64,000 bases of DNA, from the NCBI RefSeq assembly GCF_013364275.1, contig NZ_CP054932.1:4836001-4900000 (forward strand), read 5' to 3'. The notes below the pieces were generated by a model. That model saw nothing but the letters and a program-made list of their open reading frames with translations, did not search any database and was not told the origin of the DNA. The position numbers and the translations under genes are program-made. Origin of the DNA: Actinomadura sp. NAK00032 (GTDB lineage Bacteria; Actinomycetota; Actinomycetes; Streptosporangiales; Streptosporangiaceae). This document shows positions 9,412 through 16,281 of the stretch, in pieces (the stretch's first letter is position 1; each line of letters starts with the position of its first letter).

Positions 9412-11781
9412 TCAGCCGGCCCGCTCCCGGACGAGGGCGGCGAGGTCCATCCGGGCGAGGCCGCGCAGGCCGGGGCGCTGCGCGAGCCAGGCGACGGCGA
9501 GCACCGCCAGCGCCGACCAGGCGAACGTCGCCGGCTTGATCTCGGTGTGGAAGGACATCAGGTCGCTGTTGAACGCGCCGAGGAACGCGCCGGTCGCGAG
9601 CCGTCCGAGGAGCAGGCCGGGGACCGCGCCGGCGGCGACCACCAGGAGGTTCTCGGCGGTGACGAGCCGGGCGAGGCGGCGCCGCCCGACGCCTGCGGCG
9701 CGCAGTGTGGCCAGTTCGGTGCCGCGTTCGGCGAGGTTGACCGACAGGGTGGCGAACAGCACGGTGAAGGCCAGCAGCCCGCCGAACGCGAGCATGACCG
9801 CGACGAACACGTAGAACAGGTTCATGTACTCGTCCATGGTCTTCTTCAGCGCCTGCGCGTCGGTGTAGGCGACGACGCCGGGCCGGGCGGCCAGGGCGCG
9901 CTCGACGGCGGCGCGGTCGGCGCCGGGGTCGAACGCCACGAGGACGGTGTCGGGCCGGGCGCCGGGGTCCCACGCGGCGACCTGGCCGAGCGAGGCGTAG
10001 GCGTAGGTGCCGAGCGGCTCGTCCACGAACCCGGCGACGGTCGTGGTGGCGGTGCGGCCGCCGGGCAGGCGCAGCCCGATCCGGTCGCCGGTGTCCACGC
10101 CGAGCCTGCCGCGCAGCGCGGCGCCGATCAGCGCGCCCTGCCCGGGCAGGGCCCGTTCGCCGCCGCCCGGGGTGAGGAAGCGGTGCATCCGGGTCGTCTC
10201 GGGCAGCCCGACGACGGTGGTGGAGTACGCGGCGTCCCCGGCGGTGATCGTGACGGGCAGGTGCGCGGCGGGCTCGGCGGCGCGGACGCCGCGCGTCCCG
10301 GCGATCGCGGCGAGCCCGCCGCCGTCCAGGGGGCGGCCGAGGGTGAGCTCGGCGTCCTGCCGCTGGATCCGGTCGAACTGGCGGGACACCGTGGCCTGGG
10401 AGGAGTCGAGCATCCCCCACGACACCAGGATCAGCACGAGGGCGAGGACGACGCCGGCCATGGTGTAGAGGGTGCGGCGGAACTGGCGGACGGGGCCGCG
10501 CAGCACCAGCCACGCCCCGGCGGGCAGCCGCCCGGCGAACGGCAGCGCCCGTTCCAGCCGGGCGAGCGGCCCCGCTCCCCCGGTGCGGGGCACGGTGCCG
10601 CGCATCGCCTCGGCGGGCGGGACGCGGGCGGCCGACACGGCGGGCGCGAGGGCGGCGAGCGCGCCCGCGACGATCCCGAACGCGAGCCCGCCGAGGACGG
10701 TGGAGGCGCGCACGGACACGATCGTCTCCGGCAGCCCGATCGCGTCCCCGTACAGCCGCGTCACCGTCCCGGCGAGCAGCAGCCCGGCGGCGACGCCGAG
10801 CACGGACCCGGCGGCGCCGACCGCGACACCGGCCGCCAGGTAGTGCCCGACGAGGGTGCGGCGGCGGAACCCGCCGGCGCGCAGCGTGCCGATGACGACG
10901 CGGTCGCGGGCGACGCGGCGGGTCAGCACGACGTACACGGCGACGCCGGCGGCGGCGAGGAACAGCAGCGGGAACATCACCGCCAGCTCGGAGAACCCCT
11001 TGATGTCCTCGGCGAGGGTGGCGTTGGAGGGCTGCTCGGCGCGGGTGATCGCCGCGCCGGCGCCGTGCCCGCGGGCGGCGGCGGTGAGGGCCGCGTCCAG
11101 TTCGGCGGCGCGGTCCCGTCCGGCGGCGGTGTAGTAGACGGCCACCTGGTTCGGTGCGGCGGCGCCGGCGATGCTGCGGGCGAGCGGTTCGGGGACGAAA
11201 AGCACCCCGAACGAGCCGGGCGCGGGCAGTACGTCCTGGCGGCTGGCGGCGGGCCACAGGTACTCCGGCGAGGACGCGGTGCCGCGCACCCGCACCGTCC
11301 GCCACGCGCGGCCGTCCCACACCGACACCCCGTCGCCGGGCTCCAGGTGCGCGTGGTCGGCGATGTGCCGTTCGGCGAGGACGCCGCCGGGCGCCGCGGG
11401 GTCGAGGTAGGCGCCGGTGAGGACCTTCACCCGGTTCACCTCGGGCTGGGACCCGGCGGGCAGCCCGACGACGCGGCCGACGAGGCTGTCCCCGCCGGGC
11501 ATGCGCAGCGGCACGTCGGCGACGGTGCGGGCGGCGGCGGCCGCCACACCGGGCCGGGCCGCGGCGTCCTTCGCGATCGCGGCGGTGTCGCCGCCCGCGA
11601 GGGTGAGGTCGGCGAACCGGTAGTCGCGGAAGGTCTGCCGGTATCCGGCGTCCAGGTTCTTGTAGGCGTCGTAGGACGCGCCGAACAGCGCGACGCCGAG
11701 CATCACCAGCACCACCACCGACACCAGCTGCGCGGGGCGGCGCCGCAGGTCGCGGCGGAGCTTGGTGTTGAGGACGCTCAC
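9412..11781 (-). CDS. FtsX-like ABC transporter permease (MacB/LolCE type)
   Basis: The 789-residue protein has an N-terminal membrane anchor (LVSVVVLVMLGVALFGASYD) and a large extracytoplasmic domain. It then has two FtsX cores of about three helices each, one near 240-380 and one near 660-780. Motifs such as ARVPPAEAMRG sit after the first core. The GTG start overlaps the ATPase gene's TGA (GTGA), so I place the start at 11781 rather than further upstream. With the ATPase it should form a mechanotransducing exporter or lipoprotein-type transporter. Substrate is unknown. It is translationally coupled to the ATPase and to the TetR gene before it. Confidence 0.87.
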   Translation of the reverse strand: MSVLNTKLRRDLRRRPAQLVSVVVLVMLGVALFGASYDAYKNLDAGYRQTFRDYRFADLTLAGGDTAAIAKDAAARPGVAAAAARTVADVPLRMPGGDSLVGRVVGLPAGSQPEVNRVKVLTGAYLDPAAPGGVLAERHIADHAHLEPGDGVSVWDGRAWRTVRVRGTASSPEYLWPAASRQDVLPAPGSFGVLFVPEPLARSIAGAAAPNQVAVYYTAAGRDRAAELDAALTAAARGHGAGAAITRAEQPSNATLAEDIKGFSELAVMFPLLFLAAAGVAVYVVLTRRVARDRVVIGTLRAGGFRRRTLVGHYLAAGVAVGAAGSVLGVAAGLLLAGTVTRLYGDAIGLPETIVSVRASTVLGGLAFGIVAGALAALAPAVSAARVPPAEAMRGTVPRTGGAGPLARLERALPFAGRLPAGAWLVLRGPVRQFRRTLYTMAGVVLALVLILVSWGMLDSSQATVSRQFDRIQRQDAELTLGRPLDGGGLAAIAGTRGVRAAEPAAHLPVTITAGDAAYSTTVVGLPETTRMHRFLTPGGGERALPGQGALIGAALRGRLGVDTGDRIGLRLPGGRTATTTVAGFVDEPLGTYAYASLGQVAAWDPGARPDTVLVAFDPGADRAAVERALAARPGVVAYTDAQALKKTMDEYMNLFYVFVAVMLAFGGLLAFTVLFATLSVNLAERGTELATLRAAGVGRRRLARLVTAENLLVVAAGAVPGLLLGRLATGAFLGAFNSDLMSFHTEIKPATFAWSALAVLAVAWLAQRPGLRGLARMDLAALVRERAG

Positions 11782-12545
11782 CACGTCACCTCGTCCGCGC
11801 CCGCCGGAGAGTCGTTGGCGGCGACCTCGACGATGCGGCCGGACCGCATCCGCACCACGCGGTGCGCGATCGCGGCGATCGCGGCGTTGTGGGTGACGAC
11901 CAGCACGGTCCGGCCTTCGGCGTTGAGGTCCTTCAGGACGCGCAGGACGCCGCGCCCGGTCTCCAGGTCGAGGGCGCCGGTGGGCTCGTCGCACAGCAGC
12001 AGCGCGGGGTCCTTGGCGATGGCGCGGGCGATCGCGACGCGCTGCTGCTCGCCGCCCGACAGCTGCGCGGGGAAGTGCCCGGCGCGCTCGGCGAGCCCGA
12101 CGGCGGCGAGCGCGGCCGCCGCGCGCTCGCGGTCGCCGCGGCCGGTCAGCTCGGCGACCAGCCGGACGTTCTCCAGCGCGGTCAGCGACGGGACGAGGTT
12201 GAAGAACTGGAACACGAACCCGACGGTGTCGCGCCGGTAGGCGGTGCGGCCGTCCTCGCCGAGCCGGGTGATGTCGCGGCCGCCGGCGGCGACCTCGCCG
12301 GCGGTGGCGGGCTCGATCCCGCCGATCAGGTTGAGCAGGGTGGTCTTGCCGGACCCGGACGGGCCGAGCAGCACGGCGAACTCGCCCTGCCGCACCTCCA
12401 GGTCGGCCTCGCGCAGCGCGCGGACGGCGGCGTGCCCCGTCCCGTAGGTCTTGCCCGCGCCGCGCAGCAGGACCGCCGGCGGGGCGTCCGCCGGCGCGGT
12501 CCCGGCCGGGCCGGCGGGGGCGGGCTCACTCGCGTGTCGCGTCAT
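11778..12545 (-). CDS. ABC transporter ATP-binding protein (LolD/MacB family)
   Basis: The 255-residue nucleotide-binding domain has Walker A GPSGSGKTT, Q-loop FQFFNLVP, signature LSGGEQQR, Walker B LLLCDEPTGALD and the H-loop VVTHN. The FFNLVPSLTALENV pattern is typical of ATPases paired with FtsX-type permeases, and one follows directly. The start is ambiguous: ATGs at 12563 and 12545 are each preceded by AGACGAGG because a short segment is duplicated there. Both overlap the end of the TetR gene, which supports co-translation of regulator, ATPase and permease. Confidence 0.88.
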   Translation of the reverse strand: MTRHASEPAPAGPAGTAPADAPPAVLLRGAGKTYGTGHAAVRALREADLEVRQGEFAVLLGPSGSGKTTLLNLIGGIEPATAGEVAAGGRDITRLGEDGRTAYRRDTVGFVFQFFNLVPSLTALENVRLVAELTGRGDRERAAAALAAVGLAERAGHFPAQLSGGEQQRVAIARAIAKDPALLLCDEPTGALDLETGRGVLRVLKDLNAEGRTVLVVTHNAAIAAIAHRVVRMRSGRIVEVAANDSPAGADEVTW

Positions 12546-13152
12546 CCTCGTCTCCTCGGTCATCCTCGTCTCCCGGGCCGGCCGGGCGCAGCAGGGCCAG
12601 CAGCCCGGCCGCGGCGTCGCCGGCCTCGGTCCCGGGGTCGATCAGGGCGTGCATGAGCAGCCCGTCCAGCAGGGCCGCGATCACCACGGCCAGGCCGCGC
12701 GGGTCGGCGTCGGGGCGCAGCGTCCCGGCCGCCTGGTTCGCGGCGAGCCGCTCGGCCAGCAGGTCGCGGAACATCCGGATCTGCCGCTCGGTCTCGGCGC
12801 GCAGCTCCTCGTCGCGGATGCCGTGCAGCATCGCCTCGACCATCACCAGCTGCCCGGCGGTGCCGGGCCCGCGCTCCACCAGCCCGCGGACGGCGTCGGC
12901 GACGCCGGCGAGGGCGTCCTCGGCGCGCAGGATGGCCTCGAGCGGCCCCTCCAGCTCCTTCTCGACCGCGTGCAGGACCGCGGCCCGCCGCAGGGCGTCC
13001 ACGGACCCGAAGTAGTAGTGCACGAGCGCGTTGTTGGCCTGCGCCCGGTCGGCCACGACCCGCGACGTCACCGCGGCCCAGCCGCCCTCGGCCATCACCG
13101 CGACGGCCGCCTCCAGCAGCCGGATCCGGGTGGGCACCTCGCCGTCCGCCAT
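12526..13152 (-). CDS. TetR/AcrR-family transcriptional regulator
   Basis: The 208-residue protein has an N-terminal TetR HTH (TRIRLLEAAVAVMAEGGW, then VTSRVVADRAQANNALVHYYF), followed by a helical ligand domain. It is the first gene of a three-gene operon with the ATPase and FtsX permease and overlaps the ATPase gene. It therefore probably represses its own transporter operon until a ligand binds. The C-terminal tail is Asp/Glu/Arg-rich, partly because the end of the gene lies in the short duplication that also provides the next gene's ribosome site. The ATG at 13152 follows GGGGGAG. Confidence 0.88.
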   Translation of the reverse strand: MADGEVPTRIRLLEAAVAVMAEGGWAAVTSRVVADRAQANNALVHYYFGSVDALRRAAVLHAVEKELEGPLEAILRAEDALAGVADAVRGLVERGPGTAGQLVMVEAMLHGIRDEELRAETERQIRMFRDLLAERLAANQAAGTLRPDADPRGLAVVIAALLDGLLMHALIDPGTEAGDAAAGLLALLRPAGPGDEDDRGDEDDATRE

Positions 13153-13177
13153 CACTCCCCCGCCTCTTGGTCACTCG

Positions 13178-13205
13178 CTTTAAGCAACTGCCCAACTGCC
13201 CAATA
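13178..13205 (-). promoter_or_regulatory. Candidate operator region of the TetR-ABC operon
   Basis: An AT-richer patch upstream of the TetR start holds two direct copies of AACTGCCC (in GCAACTGCCCAACTGCCC) next to CTTTAAGC. Repeats close to a TetR start are the usual place for an autoregulatory operator. No textbook palindrome is present, so the assignment is weak. Confidence 0.3.
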
Positions 13206-13258
13206 CGGTAGACCCGAGTCCTCGCAGCGTGCAACAGTCCAGGTCGCGGGCATGCGAA

Positions 13259-13302
13259 AGCCGCCGGCCTCCCGCACCCGAGGGTGCGGGAGGCCGGCGG
13301 CT
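13259..13302 (-). terminator. Strong 20-bp stem terminator after the ABC-2 permease operon
   Basis: Perfectly complementary 20-nt arms (13259-13278 and 13283-13302) are separated by the tetranucleotide CGAG. It lies 24 nt beyond the permease stop on the minus strand. It lacks a long T-tract, as is common for actinobacterial terminators. Confidence 0.75.
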
Positions 13303-13325
13303 GAGCTCCGCGGCGCGGGGCGCGC

Positions 13326-14171
13326 TCAGGCGTCGCGGCGCTTGAGCAGGTACGCGGCGACGGCGAGGAGCGCGACCGTCCAGAGGGCGAAGACGCCGTA
13401 CCCCTGCCAGGGCGACAGGATGTCGTCGGGCCCCTGGTGGGCCTTGGCGATCAGCGCGCCCGCCTCCGACGGCAGGTAGGCGTGGATGTGGTCGCCGACG
13501 CTGCCGGGCAGCAGCATCGCCAGCGGCGCCAGCACCAGCACGAACCCGATGACGCCGGTGATGCCGCCGGCGGTGTGCCGCACGATCGCGCCGACGGCGA
13601 GCGCGAACAGCCCCAGCATCGCCAGGTACAGGCCGCCGCCGATGACGGCGCGCAGCACGCCGTCGTCGCCGAGGGAGACCTCGATCTTGTCGCCGCTGAT
13701 CGCCGCGCCGATGAAGAACGACCCGAACGACACCGCGATGCCGAGGACGAGCACGACCAGCGCGAACACCGTCGCCTTGGCCCACAGCATCGGCAGCCGC
13801 CGCGGCACCGCCAGCAGGCTGGCGCGGATCATGCCGGTGGAGTACTCGGAGGCGACCACCAGCACGCCGAGCACGCAGATGGCCAGCTGGCTGAGGAAGA
13901 ACCCGCTGCCGAGGATGAAGCTGACCGGGTCGGCGGCGATCTGCGCCCGGTCGGTGGGGCTGGTGTTGTCCCACTGCGCGATGGTGAGGCCGACCAGCAG
14001 CGCGGTGAACCCGAGGTCGAGGACGACCAGCAGGATCAGCGACCACAGCGTGGACCGGACCGTGCGGATCTTCGTCCACTCGGCGACCAGCAGCCGCCCG
14101 AAGCCGGGCTTGGCGAACTCGTCCGGGCCGGGCCGGGGCGCGGCGGCGGTGGCGGTGGCGGGCTGGGTCAT
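13326..14171 (-). CDS. ABC-2 type transporter permease
   Basis: The 281-residue integral membrane protein has about six hydrophobic segments, the first at LWSLILLVVLDLGFTALLVG and the last at VFALWTVALLAVAAYLL. The segment VVASEYSTGMIRASLLAVPRR is the conserved cytoplasmic loop of ABC-2 permeases that contacts the ATPase. The ATG overlaps the ATPase TGA (ATGA), so the two are co-translated. An efflux role (drug, lantibiotic or lipid) is typical for such pairs, but nothing here fixes the substrate. Confidence 0.86.
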   Translation of the reverse strand: MTQPATATAAAPRPGPDEFAKPGFGRLLVAEWTKIRTVRSTLWSLILLVVLDLGFTALLVGLTIAQWDNTSPTDRAQIAADPVSFILGSGFFLSQLAICVLGVLVVASEYSTGMIRASLLAVPRRLPMLWAKATVFALVVLVLGIAVSFGSFFIGAAISGDKIEVSLGDDGVLRAVIGGGLYLAMLGLFALAVGAIVRHTAGGITGVIGFVLVLAPLAMLLPGSVGDHIHAYLPSEAGALIAKAHQGPDDILSPWQGYGVFALWTVALLAVAAYLLKRRDA

Positions 14172-15184
14172 CGCGGCTCTCCCTCTGCGCCCGGGACGGC
14201 TCCGGGCGCGGCCTGCGGCGCGGGCCCGGCGCCCGGCAGCGCGCCGGGGACCCCGGGCAGGCCGGGCGCCGCGGGCGGGGCCTCGCCGGCGCCGTACTCG
14301 ACGCTGTCGCGGGTCAGTTCCATGAAGGCCGCCTCCAGGGAGCCCCGGGTCGGGGTCAGCTCGTGCAGGACGATCCCCTCTGCGGCGGCGAGCTCTCCCA
14401 CGCGGGGCGCCTCCATGTGGGTGACGGTGAGCAGGCCGTCGCCGCCCGGCTCGGTCTTGCCGCCCTCGGCGGCGACGACGCCCGCCAGGCGCTCGGCGTC
14501 GGGGCTGCGCACCACCACCGCCTTCTGGGTGCTGCGCTCGATGAACTCCTCGGTGGAGCAGTCGGCGATCAGCCGGCCGCGCCCGATGACGATGAGGTGC
14601 TCGGCGGTGACGGCCATCTCGTTCATGAGGTGGCTGGAGACGAACACCGTCCGGCCCTCGGCGGCGAGCCGCTGCATGAGGGTGCGGATCCACACGATGC
14701 CCTCGGGGTCGAGGCCGTTGACGGGCTCGTCCAGGATCAGCACGGACGGGTCGCCGAGCAGCGCGGCGGCGATGCCGAGCCGCTGCCCCATGCCGAGGGA
14801 GAACCCGCCGGCGCGCTTGCGGGCGGGCCCGGTGAGCCCGACGAGGTCGATGACCTCGTCGACGCGCCTTCTGCCGATGCCCTGCGTCTGTGCCAGGCAC
14901 AGCAGGTGGTTGTAGGCGCTGCGGCCGGTGTGCACGGCCCGCGCCTCCAGCAGCGCGCCGACCACGCGCAGCGGCGCGTTCAGGTCGCGGTAGTGGCGGC
15001 CGTGGATGCGGGCGTCGCCGCGGTCGGGCCGGTCCAGCCCGAGCAGCAGCCGCATGGTGGTCGACTTGCCGGCCCCGTTGGGGCCGAGGAAGCCGGTCAC
15101 CCGGCCGGGGACGACCGTGAAGGACAGGTCGTCCACGGCGGTCTTGTCGCCGTAGCGCTTGGTGAGGTTCTCCGCCTCGATCAT
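14168..15184 (-). CDS. ABC-2 type transporter ATP-binding protein
   Basis: The 338-residue protein has Walker A GPNGAGKSTTMRLLLGL, signature FSLGMGQRLGIAAALLGDPS, Walker B LILDEPVNGLDPEG and H-loop SSHLMNEM. The variant signature FSLGMGQR is typical of the DrrA/NodI/BcrA-type subfamily of exporters. After about residue 225 comes the usual C-terminal regulatory region, ending in a Pro/Gly/Ala-rich tail of about 35 residues. It is first in a two-gene operon with the permease. No regulator gene is attached. Confidence 0.88.
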   Translation of the reverse strand: MIEAENLTKRYGDKTAVDDLSFTVVPGRVTGFLGPNGAGKSTTMRLLLGLDRPDRGDARIHGRHYRDLNAPLRVVGALLEARAVHTGRSAYNHLLCLAQTQGIGRRRVDEVIDLVGLTGPARKRAGGFSLGMGQRLGIAAALLGDPSVLILDEPVNGLDPEGIVWIRTLMQRLAAEGRTVFVSSHLMNEMAVTAEHLIVIGRGRLIADCSTEEFIERSTQKAVVVRSPDAERLAGVVAAEGGKTEPGGDGLLTVTHMEAPRVGELAAAEGIVLHELTPTRGSLEAAFMELTRDSVEYGAGEAPPAAPGLPGVPGALPGAGPAPQAAPGAVPGAEGEPR

Positions 15185-15329
15185 TCACACGTCCCGGTCG
15201 GTTCGGCGGCGTTTTCCGTGATCACGGTCACATTAGCGCGTCGGGCGCGGGGCGCGGATCCTCCGGAGTGCGGAGCCGCCTCCGACCTTCGTAGGGGGCG
15301 GCGGCCGGGGTCCGGCCGCGCCCCGACCT

Positions 15330-15348
15330 TATTGACCGTTCGTCAATA
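15330..15348 (+). promoter_or_regulatory. TetR-type operator-like palindrome upstream of the MpaB-family gene
   Basis: TATTGACcgttcGTCAATA is a perfect 7-bp inverted repeat with a 5-nt spacer. Its TTGAC/GTCAA half-sites are common in TetR operators. It sits 47 nt before the preferred TTG start and overlaps the only upstream alternative start, which argues for the downstream start. No TetR gene is adjacent to the target. Confidence 0.55.
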
Positions 15349-15394
15349 GGTGCGGGAGGATGGCGGGCACGACCCGACCGCTCGGGAGGCACGC

Positions 15395-16255
15395 TTGCCC
15401 GCCACACCCCCGATCCCCGCGCCCGACCCGCCGGCCGAGCGGCTCGCCGACCGCGACGTGCTCCGCGCGCTCGCCGCCGAGCCCCTCGTCGGCCTCGCCG
15501 CCGGCCGCGCCCTGCTCATGCAGCTCGCCCACCCGGCCGTGGCCCGCGGCGTCGCCGAGCACAGCGACTTCGCCGACCGGCCCCTCGCCCGCCTGTTCGG
15601 CACCCTGGACTTCCTGCTCGTCACCACGTTCGGCACCCCCGACCAGGTCGGCCGGATCGCCGCGAAGGTCCGCGGCATCCACGGCGCCGTCCGCGGCGAG
15701 GGCTACTCCGGCAACGACCCCGGCCTGCAGCTGTGGGTCAACGCCACCCTCATCGACTCGGCCCTGTACGTCCACGAGACCCTCATGCGGCCCCGCGACG
15801 ACGACGGCCTGCCCGAGGACTACTACCGGCAGGCGCGCGTCGTCGCCGAGGTCCTCGGCTGCCCCCTGGACGCCCAGCCCGCCGACCTGGCCGCGTTCCG
15901 CGCCTACATGGCCGACACCCTCGCCGCGCTGGAGGTCACCGACACCGCCCGCGAGGTCGCCGACGCCGTCCTGCGGCCCCGCAGGCTGCGCGTCCTGTTC
16001 CCCGCCCTGGCGGTGTTCCGGCTCGTCACCGCGGCCATGCTCCCCGAGCCGCTGCGCGCGCAGTACGGGCTGCCGTGGACGCCGGGCCGGCGCCGCGCCG
16101 CCGCGCTGCTGCTCGGCACCGCCTCCGCCGTGCACCGGGTCACGCCCGGCGTGCTGCGGCGCCCGCCGCGGCCGATCCTGGTCCGCCTCGCCACCCACCG
16201 CGTGAACCGGACCCTGTCCGCCCGCCGCGCCCGCCGCCGCGACGGCCGCCCCTGA
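15395..16255 (+). CDS. Oxygenase MpaB family protein (DUF2236)
   Basis: This 286-residue, mostly helical protein has the DUF2236 hallmarks LLMQLAHPAVARGVAEHSDF, GTLDFLLVTTFG and VRGIHGAVRG. The family includes the fungal MpaB' oxygenase and bacterial latex-clearing proteins, some of which are haem-b enzymes. Most actinobacterial members have no known substrate. The chosen start is TTG at 15395, with GGGAGG 5 nt upstream. A GTG at 15350 would fall at the edge of the operator-like palindrome. The C-terminus is Arg-rich (TLSARRARRRDGR). It is monocistronic and converges with helY. Confidence 0.78.
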   Translation: MPATPPIPAPDPPAERLADRDVLRALAAEPLVGLAAGRALLMQLAHPAVARGVAEHSDFADRPLARLFGTLDFLLVTTFGTPDQVGRIAAKVRGIHGAVRGEGYSGNDPGLQLWVNATLIDSALYVHETLMRPRDDDGLPEDYYRQARVVAEVLGCPLDAQPADLAAFRAYMADTLAALEVTDTAREVADAVLRPRRLRVLFPALAVFRLVTAAMLPEPLRAQYGLPWTPGRRRAAALLLGTASAVHRVTPGVLRRPPRPILVRLATHRVNRTLSARRARRRDGRP

Positions 16256-16281
16256 CCCTCCGGGCCGGGGGCCCGGTCAGG
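16251..16281. terminator. Bidirectional hairpin spanning two convergent stop codons
   Basis: CCTGACC (16251-16257) pairs with GGTCAGG (16275-16281), and an inner GGGCC/GGCCC stem adds to it. The TGA of the MpaB-family gene and the TGA of helY both lie in the arms, so one structure can serve both transcripts. Confidence 0.5.

Noticed and set aside
3351..9539. A 2,062-codon open frame on the plus strand
   Set aside because: It is antisense to the MarR, FAD/Fe-S dehydrogenase and GH15 genes. Its translation is Gly/Ala/Arg/Pro-rich with no domain, a common artefact of GC-rich codon bias.
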